Counted from the stretch's first letter, positions 43,862 through 52,845 are shown. The stretch: DNA of 64,000 bases from Pigmentiphaga litoralis (GCF_013408655.1 NZ_JACCBP010000001.1:2108001-2172000), one strand, 5' to 3'. Program-made: numbers and translations. The notes: generated by a model not told the origin, from the letters alone.

Positions 43862-45022
43862 ATGAAAGCTCGTCGTATCGCGCATCTGGACATGGATGCC
43901 TTTTATGCCTCTGTCGAACTGCTGCGCTACCCGGAATTGCGTGGACGGCCGGTGGTCATTGGCGGGCGCTCGACCGCGCAGCCCCAGACCGGCGACGACG
44001 GGGTGCGGCGCTTCACGACGCTGCGGACCTACGCAGGACGGGGCGTGGTGACGACGTCGACCTACGAAGCGCGGGCCCTGGGCGTCTTTTCGGCCATGGG
44101 CATCATGAAAGCGGCGCAACTGGCGCCCGAGGCCGTGCTGCTGCCAGCGGACTTTGATGCCTACCGGCATTACTCGAAACTGTTCAAGGCGGCGGTGACC
44201 AGCATCGTGCCGCACATCGAGGACCGCGGGATCGATGAAATCTACATCGACCTGAGCGAAGAGCCCGACGACACCCTGCCCCTGGCTTCCCGGCTGAAAG
44301 ATGCCGTGAAGGAAGCCACCGGGCTGTCCTGTTCGATCGGGGTGGCCCCAAACAAGCTGCTGGCCAAGATCTGCTCCGACCTGGAAAAGCCCAACGGGCT
44401 GACGATCCTGAGCCACGACGACATTCCCGTGCGCATCGGGCCGTTGCCGGTGCGCAAGATCAACGGGATCGGCCCCAAGTCGAACGAGAAGCTTGCCAGC
44501 CTGGGCATCCGGACCGTGACCGAACTGGCCCATGCCGATCTGGGCTTTCTGCAGGAACATTTTGGCCGCAGCTATTCGGCGTGGCTGCACGAAGCTGCGC
44601 ACGGCATTGATGACCGGCCTGTCGAGACACGGTCGGAACCAAAATCCGTCAGCCGCGAAACCACGTTCGAGCGCAACCTGCATGCTCGGCAGGACCGCGA
44701 CGCGCTGTCGGGCATCTTTACCGCGCTGTGTACGAAGGTCGCGGAAGACTTGAAGCGCAAGGGCTACGTAGGCAAAACCATCGGCATCAAGCTGCGCTAC
44801 GCGGATTTCCATACGGTGACGCGGGACGTGACGCTGCCTGTCCCGACGGGGGATGCGGCGACGATACGGCGGGCGGCGGGGGAATGTCTGCGGCGTGTGC
44901 CGCTGGATCAGCGCTTGCGACTGTTGGGCGTACGGATCGGGGCGCTGTCACGGCCGGGGGATGACCCGGCGGACCTGGCGCCTGAGCAGGTGCAGGGCGA
45001 ATTGAAGTTCGCCGATCAGTAG
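43862..45022 (+). CDS. dinB: DNA polymerase IV (386 aa)
   Basis: Y-family translesion polymerase. Catalytic acids Asp10/Asp12 (HLDMDAFYASVE) and Asp125-Glu126 (GIDEIYID) are present, as are TTSTYEARALGVFSAM, the helix-hairpin-helix region (KINGIGPKSNEKLASLGI) and the little-finger domain (SVSRETTFE). An insert of about 20 residues (39-58) lengthens the N-terminal palm. It ends in QGELKFADQ, a likely beta-clamp-binding tail. ATG 43862 is only 8 bases from TACTAT, so the mRNA may be nearly leaderless. No LexA box is visible. Confidence 0.93.
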   Translation: MKARRIAHLDMDAFYASVELLRYPELRGRPVVIGGRSTAQPQTGDDGVRRFTTLRTYAGRGVVTTSTYEARALGVFSAMGIMKAAQLAPEAVLLPADFDAYRHYSKLFKAAVTSIVPHIEDRGIDEIYIDLSEEPDDTLPLASRLKDAVKEATGLSCSIGVAPNKLLAKICSDLEKPNGLTILSHDDIPVRIGPLPVRKINGIGPKSNEKLASLGIRTVTELAHADLGFLQEHFGRSYSAWLHEAAHGIDDRPVETRSEPKSVSRETTFERNLHARQDRDALSGIFTALCTKVAEDLKRKGYVGKTIGIKLRYADFHTVTRDVTLPVPTGDAATIRRAAGECLRRVPLDQRLRLLGVRIGALSRPGDDPADLAPEQVQGELKFADQ

Positions 45023-45063
45023 GGAGGAAGGAGTCAGGCGGGCGGGCGGGACGATCGCGGCGC

Positions 45064-45165
45064 GATGGTGTTGAAGGGGATGGTGTTGAAGGGGATGGTG
45101 TTGAAGGGGATGGTGTTGAGGCGCTGCTGGTGAGGCTCTGGTGTTGAGGCTGGTGCTGAGGCGCA
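45064..45165. repeat. 15-base tandem repeat downstream of dinB
   Basis: ATGGTGTTGAAGGGG is repeated three full times plus two thirds (45065-45119), then decays into related GGTGTTGAGGCT units to about 45165. It lies in the 262-base gap between dinB and the copper-chaperone gene. Nothing else is recognisable in the gap. Confidence 0.85.
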
Positions 45166-45284
45166 GTCCTTGAAGCGTCGCAGCAACCTGAATAGCGACG
45201 CCCTACGGCGGCACCTGCCCCGGGACCAGGGGGCTGAGCGGAGCGGTCATGCTGCCCCGCGCTGCCCCGCGCGCCTGCCGGTAC

Positions 45285-45479
45285 CTAGCCCTTGACCGTG
45301 TACCCGGCTTCGGTGATCGCGTGCGATACCGCGGCGGCGTCGTCGGCGCCATCGACTTGCACCTTGCCGGTAGTCAGATCAACGTCAACCTTGGCGCCCG
45401 GAGAGATTTCCTGGACGGCTTCGGTAACGGCTTTGACGCAGTGTCCGCAGGACATGCCTTCGACTTGCAATGACAACAT
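45285..45479 (-). CDS. CopZ-like heavy-metal-binding chaperone (64 aa)
   Basis: Single HMA domain with the metal-binding GMSCGHC motif (Cys11, Cys14) and the usual beta-alpha-beta-beta-alpha-beta pattern (KVDVDLTTGKVQVDG). Copper(I) chaperone or sensor partner by family. No copper ATPase or CueR gene is adjacent. Its upstream side faces the 14-base repeat array. Confidence 0.9.
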   Translation of the reverse strand: MLSLQVEGMSCGHCVKAVTEAVQEISPGAKVDVDLTTGKVQVDGADDAAAVSHAITEAGYTVKG

Positions 45480-45616
45480 GGATGTTCTCCTGATAGCGTG
45501 ATTCTTCAGGATCTACCTTATCACCGTGGCAAGGTCAAGCACCGCGAAGGTGATCGTGGGTTGCACCCGTTACAGCGGCTGTTTCAAGGCGGCTGTGGTG
45601 GGGGCTCGGTGCGTGG

Positions 45617-45756
45617 TGCTACGTGCATGGTGCTACGTACAGGGTGCTACGTGCATGGAGCGACGTGCGTGGTGCTACGTGCATGATGCTACGTGCGTGG
45701 TGCTACGTGCGTGGTGCTACGTGCATGATGCTACGTGCGTGGTGCCACGTGCTTGG
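45617..45756. repeat. Ten tandem 14-base repeats (TGCTACGTGCATGG)
   Basis: Ten consecutive 14-base units from 45617 to 45756; variation is mainly at positions 11-14 (CATGG, CGTGG, CATGA). The period is not a multiple of three, so the array is non-coding. It fills half of the gap between the CopZ-like start and the flavoprotein stop, and ends in a GTGCCA/TGGCAC inverted repeat that could act as a terminator-like hairpin. Confidence 0.9.
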
Positions 45757-45771
45757 CACCACGCGCCGGAT

Positions 45772-47217
45772 TCAACGTTCCGCCTTGCCGCGCGCGGCAC
45801 TGGCCAACCAGGCTGCGGCGCCCTTCCCCGCTGCGCGGCCGCTGGCAAGGCACGCGGTCAGAAGATAACCGCCCGTGGGGGCTTCCCAGTCCAGCATTTC
45901 GCCGGCGCAGAACACGCCGGGCCGGGCGGCCAGCATGCCGCGCGCGTCCAGCGATTCGAACGCGACGCCACCGGCCGTGCTGATAGCTTCGGCGATCGGG
46001 CGCGGCGCGATCAGCGTCAAGGGCAACGCCTTGATGGTCCGGGCCAGCCGCTGCGGATCGGCAAAGCTGTCGGCATCCAGCGCTTCCCTCAACAAGCCTG
46101 CTTTGACGCCTTCGATGCGGACTCGGCTGCGAAGGTGGTTGGCCATGGACTTTGAACCGCGTGGCCACTGGATCTCGTCCAGCACACGTTCCAGCGACAG
46201 TCCGGGTGCAAGGTCGATCGTCAAGGTGGCGGATCCACCCGTGGCGATGGTGTCACGCAGCGCGGCCGATAACGCATAGATGAGCCCGCCTTCGATGCCG
46301 GTGGCGGTCACGATGCACTCGCCAGTGCGCGTGTGCGTGACGCCGTGCGCGTCCGTCACCTGGGCGGTGATGGCGCGCAGCGGCGCGCCCGCAAACTTAT
46401 CGGAAAAGAACGGTGTCCAGCGAATGTCGAAGCCGCAGTTGGCGGGCTGTAGCGGGGCGACCTGCGTGCCGATGGCGGACAGCAGGGGCACCCATGCGCC
46501 ATCGGAACCCAGCCGCGGCCAGCTCGCGCCGCCCAAGGCCAGCACGGTGGCCGCGGCGTGGACGCAAACCTCGTTTCCCGGCCGGCCGACCGATGCAGCC
46601 GCAGCAGCATCAGCGCTCGCAACAGGCCTTGCAGCGCCCTCCGGGACGTCTGCATCAGCACGGGCGACAAGGCTGCCCACAGCATTTGCACCGGACACAG
46701 CGTCAGCATCGCCCCCAACACCCGCACCGCCCGCCGCCGCCCGCACCGCCGCTACCGCGCCGCCGACCACGAACCGCAGCGCGCCGGTCTCATCCCACCC
46801 TACCCATCGGTGCCGCATGTGAAACCGCACGCCGGCGTCTCGCAGCCGCTGCATCCACGCGCGTAACAAGGGCGCGGCCTTCATATCGGTGGGGAACACG
46901 CGTCCGGACGACCCGACAAAAGTGCCCACGCCCAGCCCCTCGATCCACGCACGCAACGTGTCCGGATCAAAGTCGCGAATCAGGGGATCAAGCTGCGCCG
47001 CACGCGGACCGTACCGTCCGATGAACGCGGGCAGCGGCTCAGAATGCGTGATGTTCATGCCGCCCTTGCCGGCCAGCAGGAACTTGCGTGCGACGGATGG
47101 CATGGCGTCGTAGACGTCCACAGCGTGCCCGGCCTGCGCGAGCGTTTCGGCTGCCATCAACCCTGCGGGACCGGCGCCAATGACGACGACACGGTCCGGC
47201 GGGGTTATTCCCGCCAC
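45772..47217 (-). CDS. BaiN/HI0933-like FAD-dependent oxidoreductase (481 aa)
   Basis: Flavoprotein of the HI0933/BaiN family. FAD-binding VVVIGAGPAGLMAAE at residues ~10-24, LLAGKGGMNITHSE near residue 47, and a C-terminal FAD motif FCAGEMLDWEAPTGGYLL. An Ala/Gly/Asp-rich insert of ~65 residues (about 150-215) interrupts the middle domain. The GTG start (47217) lies inside the IclR reading frame with a 13-base overlap, so the two are probably one transcript. Substrate not known. Confidence 0.85.
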   Translation of the reverse strand: MAGITPPDRVVVIGAGPAGLMAAETLAQAGHAVDVYDAMPSVARKFLLAGKGGMNITHSEPLPAFIGRYGPRAAQLDPLIRDFDPDTLRAWIEGLGVGTFVGSSGRVFPTDMKAAPLLRAWMQRLRDAGVRFHMRHRWVGWDETGALRFVVGGAVAAVRAAAGGAGVGGDADAVSGANAVGSLVARADADVPEGAARPVASADAAAAASVGRPGNEVCVHAAATVLALGGASWPRLGSDGAWVPLLSAIGTQVAPLQPANCGFDIRWTPFFSDKFAGAPLRAITAQVTDAHGVTHTRTGECIVTATGIEGGLIYALSAALRDTIATGGSATLTIDLAPGLSLERVLDEIQWPRGSKSMANHLRSRVRIEGVKAGLLREALDADSFADPQRLARTIKALPLTLIAPRPIAEAISTAGGVAFESLDARGMLAARPGVFCAGEMLDWEAPTGGYLLTACLASGRAAGKGAAAWLASAARGKAER

Positions 47218-48047
47218 AGGTTGACGACCTTGCCCGCCGCCGCGCCCTTGGAAGGCGAGTAGTTCAACAGTCGGGACAATTCGTACGCGGTGCTGCGTAC
47301 GCTGGTCAGGATGTCATCCAGCCGTTCGGGTTCGAAGCGCGACGACGGAATGGTGGCGCCCAGCGCGGCCACGATGCGGCCGGTGTGATCGCGTACGGGG
47401 GCGGCGATGGTGGACACCCGCGCTTCAAAAAATGCTTCCTGCAGCACGAAGCCGCGTTCCTTGTCCTGCTGCACCAGCTCGAACAATTCCAGGACGGTGG
47501 TCGGGGTGCTGGACGAGTAGCTTTCCAGATGTTCTTCGGGAAACAGTTCGCGCAGTTCGGGCAGGGTCAGGTCTTCGAGCAGCACGCGGCCAAGCACCGT
47601 GGCGTGCGCGGGCAGGCGTGTGCCGACGTTGACCGTGCTGGTGAACGGCGTGGAGGCGCTGGACTTGGCCACGTAGACGATGGACCGGCCGTCCCGCACG
47701 ACCAGGTTGCATGAAAAGCCGATGTCGGTGCGCAGGCGTTCAAGCAGCGGCGCCCCCAGTTCCGTCAATTCCAGCGAGGCCAGGTATTCGAAGCCGAGGC
47801 GCAAGACGGACAGCCCCAGCCGATAATCGTGGCCGCCTTCGGTGCGCTGCACGAAGCCCATGGACTCCAGCGTCATCAACAGGCGAAAGACGGTGGACCG
47901 TGGCAGGTTCAGGCGGCGCGCCAGTTCGGGGGCCGACAATTGGCGGTCGTTGTGATTGAACTCGCTGAGCAGCAGCAGGCCGCGTTCCAGTGCGGGCACC
48001 AGGTATTTGTCCTGGGCGTCGTCCGACATCTTTGCTTTCGTGGTCAT
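47205..48047 (-). CDS. IclR family transcriptional regulator (280 aa)
   Basis: Winged HTH (RQLSAPELARRLNLPRSTVFRLLMTLESMGF) and an effector domain with VNVGTRLPAHATVLGRVLLE, closely similar in layout to the IclR protein at 20663-21514. Start at 48047 makes the N-terminus align with that paralogue; ATGs at 48059 and 48086 are also in frame, and 48059 has AGGA nearby. It is followed by an overlapping flavoprotein gene. Catabolic target not identifiable. Confidence 0.88.
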   Translation of the reverse strand: MTTKAKMSDDAQDKYLVPALERGLLLLSEFNHNDRQLSAPELARRLNLPRSTVFRLLMTLESMGFVQRTEGGHDYRLGLSVLRLGFEYLASLELTELGAPLLERLRTDIGFSCNLVVRDGRSIVYVAKSSASTPFTSTVNVGTRLPAHATVLGRVLLEDLTLPELRELFPEEHLESYSSSTPTTVLELFELVQQDKERGFVLQEAFFEARVSTIAAPVRDHTGRIVAALGATIPSSRFEPERLDDILTSVRSTAYELSRLLNYSPSKGAAAGKVVNLWRE

Positions 48048-48152
48048 ACCAAGTTGCATCGTTCCTAGCGATCGAAGCGGGATCATACTTCGGCCGCCCG
48101 GGGAACGCCTCGCTCAGTCGGTGGAGGCGCCAGAGATGCTCCGCCGGACTCC

Positions 48153-49118
48153 CTAGCCCGCATCTTCCCCAACTCGTTCCACGCCGCGGCTCTTCAGGTA
48201 TTCCGTCGGCGTCATGCCGCACCAGCGCCGAAACGCCCGGGCGAACACCTTGTCGGATCCATAACCGGCTTCTTCGGCCACATCGCTCATGCGCAGGTAG
48301 CCCAGCGCCAGGCGCTCGGCGGCAATCCCCATGCGCCGGCTCGCCAGATACGAGATGGGCGACTCCCCTACCAGTTCACGAAATCGCGCACTGAACCGCG
48401 AGCGCGACATGAACACCGCTTCGGCCAGTGATTCGACGGTCCATGGCGCGCGGGGATCGTTATGGATCAGCATCAGCGCCTTGCCGATCTTGGGATCGCT
48501 GAGCCCGCGAAACCAGTCATGGCCGGCGCCGGAATGCGTCAGCAGATAGGCGCGCAACATGTGCACGAACAAAAGGTCGGCCATGCGCGCGGCGGTGATT
48601 TTCCAGCCGGGGCGGCAGGTCAGGCTTTCTTCCACGAACATTTCGGTCATGGGGCCCAGGCACGGCGCGACGGACATGTCGGCGGCGCGGATGCGGATCA
48701 TTTTCGGCAGCATCCGCAGCACGGGGTTGCGCTGCGTTTCGCGAAAGAGCACGATGCCCGAGAACAGATCGGTGACCGCGCCACCGCCGCCCGATGCGAA
48801 CACCAACGGCGTATGCAGGCGATCGGCCACCCCGGTGTCGTGCAACACCTGCGCCAGGTTGATAGGCGCAACGTCCACATCGGGGGACGACATCTGGATG
48901 TGCGGACTGCCGTGGGGCAGCAGCACCAGGTCGCCCGGATCGACGCGCACGGGGGAATCGCCGTCCACCGCGAGCCACCAGGGTTCGCCCCGGCCGACGC
49001 GGAACATGGCGCCGTCGACGCCGGCAGACGCCAGGGCCCAGGGCGCCGACAAGGTGAAGCGGCCGGTGACAGCGCCTTCCACGCGGCAGGCAGCCAGTAC
49101 ATCGCTCAGGACATCCAC
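48153..49118 (-). CDS. AraC family transcriptional regulator with cupin domain (321 aa)
   Basis: N-terminal cupin-like ligand domain (PGDLVLLPHGSPHIQMSSP) and a C-terminal double HTH (AEAVFMSRSRFSARFRELVGESPISYL and VAEEAGYGSDKVFARAFRRWCGMTPTEYL). GTG 49118 has AGGAGG 6 bases upstream, a decisive ribosome site; the open frame upstream is not coding. Divergent from a Bug receptor-sulfatase pair. Confidence 0.9.
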   Translation of the reverse strand: MDVLSDVLAACRVEGAVTGRFTLSAPWALASAGVDGAMFRVGRGEPWWLAVDGDSPVRVDPGDLVLLPHGSPHIQMSSPDVDVAPINLAQVLHDTGVADRLHTPLVFASGGGGAVTDLFSGIVLFRETQRNPVLRMLPKMIRIRAADMSVAPCLGPMTEMFVEESLTCRPGWKITAARMADLLFVHMLRAYLLTHSGAGHDWFRGLSDPKIGKALMLIHNDPRAPWTVESLAEAVFMSRSRFSARFRELVGESPISYLASRRMGIAAERLALGYLRMSDVAEEAGYGSDKVFARAFRRWCGMTPTEYLKSRGVERVGEDAG

Positions 49119-49174
49119 GGCAGACCTCCTGCGCAAAGTGAAAGATTCTGACCGATTGTGGGCGTCGCGGTGCC

Positions 49175-49190
49175 TTTCGTCTACCCGAAA
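49175..49190. promoter_or_regulatory. TTTCG-N6-CGAAA inverted repeat between the AraC and Bug genes
   Basis: A short inverted repeat (TTTCG, 6 bases, CGAAA) in the 237-base divergent gap. It could be an operator for the AraC protein or another regulator; no clear promoter is seen, and the rest of the gap holds no recognisable feature. Confidence 0.3.
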
Positions 49191-49355
49191 CGAGACGATC
49201 GATACCTCATTAAGGTGTTGCGGCGGTTGAGCCCCGGGGGATGGCAGTGAACAATCGTTACGTGCGCCGCGGCTTGCCGCCGCATCGCAGAAAGCCATCG
49301 TCAGGGGCATTGCCCTGGCGCCCTTGTTCGATTCGCCTGCCTCCGGAAATCCATC

Positions 49356-50351
49356 ATGCGCCCTCCCTTCTTCGTGCTGAACGCCCTGTGTGCCCTGGGC
49401 CTTGCGGCCGTTGCGCCCCTGGCGTCCGCCCAGGCTACCGCGGCAACCCCGTTTCCCAGCAAGCCCATCGTCATCATCGTTCCGAATCCGCCAGGCGGCG
49501 GCCCGGATGTGCTGGCCCGTTCGCTGGGTGAAAAGCTGGCGACCCGCCTGGGCCAGCCCGTGGTGGTCGAAAACCGTCCGGGTGCCAGCGGCATGATCGG
49601 CGCCGCCGCCGTGGCCCGCGCCACGCCCGATGGCTACACGCTGATGCTGTCGCCCAATACGGTGTTCAGCGCGCCGCACGTGCTGCCCAAGGGCGCCGGC
49701 AGCCAGATCGACGTGCTGAAGGACCTGGCCCCGGTGATCCAGCCGACCAAGGGCGTGATGGTGATGGTGGCCAACCCGTCGCTGGGCGTCAAGAATGCCA
49801 AGGACCTGGTGGCCCTGGTCAAGAAGGAACCTGGCTTGGCCTATGCCAGCGCGGGCAACGGATCGCCCATGCACATTGCCGGCGAACTGTTCAAGAAGTC
49901 GGCGGGCGTGGACATGCTGCACGCTCCGTACAAGGGCATTGCCCCGGCGATTTCCGACGTGCTGGCCGGTCATGTGAAAGTGACCTACGGCGCGCTGGGC
50001 GCCTTGGGCCAGCACATTGAATCGGGCCGTCTGGTCGCGCTGGGTACCGCCGAAGCGCAGCGCAGCCCGCTGATGCCTAATCTGCCGACGCTGGCCGAGC
50101 AAGGCATCCCCAACGTGGCGGTCAATGCGTGGTATGGCGTGTTTGCGCCCAAGGACACGCCTGCTGCCGTGATCGACAAGCTGAATGCCGAGATCAACGC
50201 CGTGCTGCAGCAGCCCGACATGATCGCGCGCCTGAAGACCACGTGGGAAGTGCCGGTCGGCGGCACGCCGCAAGATCTGGCGCGCGCCGCCAAGCTGGAA
50301 TACGACACCACCGGCAAGGTGGTCAAAGAGTTCAACATCACCGCGGACTGA
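49356..50351 (+). CDS. Bug family tripartite-tricarboxylate-type periplasmic receptor (331 aa)
   Basis: Signal peptide ending PLASAQA, then IVIIVPNPPGGGPDVLAR, VVVENRPGASGMIGAAAVA and LHAPYKGIAPAISDVLAG: a standard Bug receptor. No TctA/TctB membrane partners are nearby. It lies 5 bases before the sulfatase-like gene, so the receptor probably binds that enzyme's substrate or product. Confidence 0.92.
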   Translation: MRPPFFVLNALCALGLAAVAPLASAQATAATPFPSKPIVIIVPNPPGGGPDVLARSLGEKLATRLGQPVVVENRPGASGMIGAAAVARATPDGYTLMLSPNTVFSAPHVLPKGAGSQIDVLKDLAPVIQPTKGVMVMVANPSLGVKNAKDLVALVKKEPGLAYASAGNGSPMHIAGELFKKSAGVDMLHAPYKGIAPAISDVLAGHVKVTYGALGALGQHIESGRLVALGTAEAQRSPLMPNLPTLAEQGIPNVAVNAWYGVFAPKDTPAAVIDKLNAEINAVLQQPDMIARLKTTWEVPVGGTPQDLARAAKLEYDTTGKVVKEFNITAD

Positions 50352-50356
50352 CCGTC

Positions 50357-51973
50357 ATGAATCCCGGCAAGCGTCCCAACGTCATCCTGTTCATTACCGA
50401 TCAGCAGCGCGCCGATCATGTCGGCTTTGCGGGAAACACGGTACTGCGCACCCCGCACCTGGACGCGCTTGCCGCCGACGGCGTGCGCGGTGACCAGTTC
50501 TATGTGGCCAGCACGACCTGCATGTCGAATCGCGCCACACTGATGACGGGGCGCATGCCGTCCTTGCATGGGGTGCTGCACAACGGCATCCCGCTGTCGC
50601 GCCAGCACACGACCTTTGTTGAGCTGCTGCGCGACGCAGGCTATGCGACCGCCCTGTTCGGCAAGTCGCATCTGCAGAATTTTGGCTACGACAATCCCAA
50701 CAAGCGCGGCTGGGAGAACCTGAACGGCGGCACGCCGCCCCCGGACGCGCTGCGCGATGCGCACAAGGATCCGCGTCGGGGCCCCGAGTACGAAAACGAA
50801 TGGACGCCCCTGTGGAAGCAGTCGCCCGATCACGGCGTCGAAACGCCTTTCTATGGTTTTAACCACGTCACCCTGTGCACGCTGCATGCGGACCAGGTGC
50901 AGGGGGACTATGCGCGCTGGCTGGCCACGCGTCACCCCGACCCGGACAGCCTGCGTGGCCGCGCGAACGCCACGCCCGACGACCGCTATTGCGCGCCACA
51001 GGCCTGGCGCACCAAAGTGCCGGTGGAACTGTACCCGACCACCTTCGTGGCGGAACAGACATCGGGCTGGATCGAAGATCACGTGTCCCGTCCCGACGCG
51101 GCGCCGTTCTACATCCAGTGTTCGTTCCCGGATCCCCATCACCCACTGACGCCGCCCGGCAAGTACTGGGACATGTACGACCCCGATGCAATGGCGCTGC
51201 CCGCGTCCTTTCATCAGGAAGACAAGCCCGCCTTGCTGGCGGCGGTGCACCGGTACACGCAAGCCGGCGGCAACCGGGAGGCCTACGCGCCCTTTTCGGT
51301 GGACGAACGCGAATGCAAGGAAATGATTGCGCTGACCTACGGCATGATCAGCCTGGTCGATGACGCGATCGGGTCGGTCATGAAAACGCTGGACCGGCTG
51401 GGCATTGCCGACGACACGGTCATCATCTTCACGTCGGACCATGGCGAAATGATGGGGGATCACGGCATCATGCTGAAGGGTCCCCTGCACTACCGCAGCG
51501 TGGCCCAGGTGCCGTTCGTCTGGCGCGATCCGGCGCTGCCGGCGTCTCGCCGCGGCCAGGCTATGCCGGAAGTCGCCAGCACGCTGGACCTGGCGCAGAC
51601 CATCCTGGCCCGGGTGGGCCTCGCGCCCTATAACGGCATCCAGGGCGTGAACCTGCTGCCGTGGCTGGCGGGCGATGCCACCACTTCGCCTGCCCGTGCC
51701 GGCGTGGTGGTCGAGAACGAACCCATGCAATTCCTGTTCGACCGCCCCGCCCGCTTTCGTGTTCGCACCTTGTTCAATGGCGCGTGGCGGCTGACCCTGT
51801 CGGAAGACGAGGCCGCGTGCGAGTGCTACGACCTGACAAACGATCCGCAGGAAGTGGTCAACGTGTGGAGCGTGCCTGAAGCCCGCGCACAGCGGGATGC
51901 CTTGATCGCTCAACTGGCGGTTGAAATGATCCGGCTGACGGAAACGTCGCCGTTGCCGACCGCGCAGGCATAA
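50357..51973 (+). CDS. Sulfatase superfamily hydrolase with CMSNR in place of CxPxR (538 aa)
   Basis: Alkaline-phosphatase-fold sulfatase/phosphonate-monoester-hydrolase-like enzyme. It opens RPNVILFITDQQRADH (metal-binding Asp pair), and has a second metal site near SDHGEMMGDHG. The formylglycine motif reads Cys55-Met-Ser-Asn-Arg59 followed by TLMTGR. Position +2 is Ser (TCG), not Pro/Ala, so conversion of Cys55 to formylglycine is uncertain. No signal peptide; no sulfatase-maturing enzyme in the window. The start is 5 bases after the Bug stop. A terminator follows. Confidence 0.87.
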   Translation: MNPGKRPNVILFITDQQRADHVGFAGNTVLRTPHLDALAADGVRGDQFYVASTTCMSNRATLMTGRMPSLHGVLHNGIPLSRQHTTFVELLRDAGYATALFGKSHLQNFGYDNPNKRGWENLNGGTPPPDALRDAHKDPRRGPEYENEWTPLWKQSPDHGVETPFYGFNHVTLCTLHADQVQGDYARWLATRHPDPDSLRGRANATPDDRYCAPQAWRTKVPVELYPTTFVAEQTSGWIEDHVSRPDAAPFYIQCSFPDPHHPLTPPGKYWDMYDPDAMALPASFHQEDKPALLAAVHRYTQAGGNREAYAPFSVDERECKEMIALTYGMISLVDDAIGSVMKTLDRLGIADDTVIIFTSDHGEMMGDHGIMLKGPLHYRSVAQVPFVWRDPALPASRRGQAMPEVASTLDLAQTILARVGLAPYNGIQGVNLLPWLAGDATTSPARAGVVVENEPMQFLFDRPARFRVRTLFNGAWRLTLSEDEAACECYDLTNDPQEVVNVWSVPEARAQRDALIAQLAVEMIRLTETSPLPTAQA

Positions 51974-52012
51974 AAAAAACCTTGCCGCACTACAAGCCGG
52001 CAAGGCTTTTTC
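51973..52012. terminator. Bidirectional terminator between the sulfatase and SDR genes
   Basis: Stem CCTTGCCG / CGGCAAGG (51980-51987 and 51998-52005, 10-base loop). It is preceded by eight A and followed by CTTTTTCTT, so it has a U-tract on both strands. It lies exactly between converging genes. Confidence 0.85.
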
Positions 52013-52035
52013 TTAGCATCGCCAGCAAGCGGCGA

Positions 52036-52812
52036 TCAGTTCATCACGAAGCCGCCATTGACCGGCAGCAACTGACCGGTCACGAAGCGCGACAGATCCG
52101 ACAGTGCGAACACCACGGCGCCGCTCACGTCCGCAGGCACCTGCTCACGGCTCAGCGCGCGCTGGTCGTGATAGAGCTTGTGGCGATGTTCCGGCACATA
52201 TTCCGTGGCTTCGACCAGGGTCAGCCCCGGCGCGATGGCGTTCACGGTGATGTTGTCGGGACCGAATTCGCGGGCCAGCGACTTGGTCATGGCGGTGACG
52301 GCGCCCTTGCTTGCCACGTAGGCCAGCAGGTTGGGCGCGCCCCACAACGCCGTGTCGGACGCCAGATTCACCACGGCGCCGCGGCCGGATGCCTTGAGCG
52401 CTTCGTGGCAGGCGGTCGTCATCAACCAGGTGCCGCGCACGTTCACGTTCATGACCAGGTCCCACACCTTCGGGTCCAGTTCGAACGCCGTCTTGCCACC
52501 GGAATTGGTGATGGCGGCGTTGTTGACGAGGCCATCCAGGGCACCAAGCCATGCCACCGATTGGTCGGCGCATTGCTTGATGGATGCCTGGTCGGCCAGG
52601 TCGACGGTCACGCCGAAGACGTCCAGGCCGTCGGCCTGCAGACGCTGGACCGAGCTTGCGAGCAGGTCGGCCAGGATGTCGGCCATCACCACCTTGGCGC
52701 CGGCCTTGGCCAGCGCCACGGCAAACTCGAATCCGAGGCCGCGTGCGGCGCCTGTGACCAGGATGCGGCGACCCGCGAGAAGGTTATTGCTGACTGTCGA
52801 ATTCACGTTCAC
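52036..52812 (-). CDS. SDR family oxidoreductase (258 aa)
   Basis: Classical SDR: TGAARGLG (residues ~20-27), NNAA in place of NNAG at ~96-99, and catalytic YVASK. It is the last gene of the TauT-type transporter group (34 bases after the permease) and ends at a terminator. It may be the first oxidising enzyme for the imported compound; substrate unknown. Confidence 0.88.
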   Translation of the reverse strand: MNVNSTVSNNLLAGRRILVTGAARGLGFEFAVALAKAGAKVVMADILADLLASSVQRLQADGLDVFGVTVDLADQASIKQCADQSVAWLGALDGLVNNAAITNSGGKTAFELDPKVWDLVMNVNVRGTWLMTTACHEALKASGRGAVVNLASDTALWGAPNLLAYVASKGAVTAMTKSLAREFGPDNITVNAIAPGLTLVEATEYVPEHRHKLYHDQRALSREQVPADVSGAVVFALSDLSRFVTGQLLPVNGGFVMN

Positions 52813-52845
52813 TTCCAGAAAAACTGCGAGGGGTAAAAAACGGCG

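Noticed and set aside
45617..45756. CRISPR array
   Set aside because: The 14-base units are contiguous without spacers, and no cas gene is present.
45526..46155. Open frame through the 14-base repeats
   Set aside because: The 14-base period shifts frame with each copy-number change, the product is a tandem repeat followed by antisense of the flavoprotein, and no ribosome site was seen.
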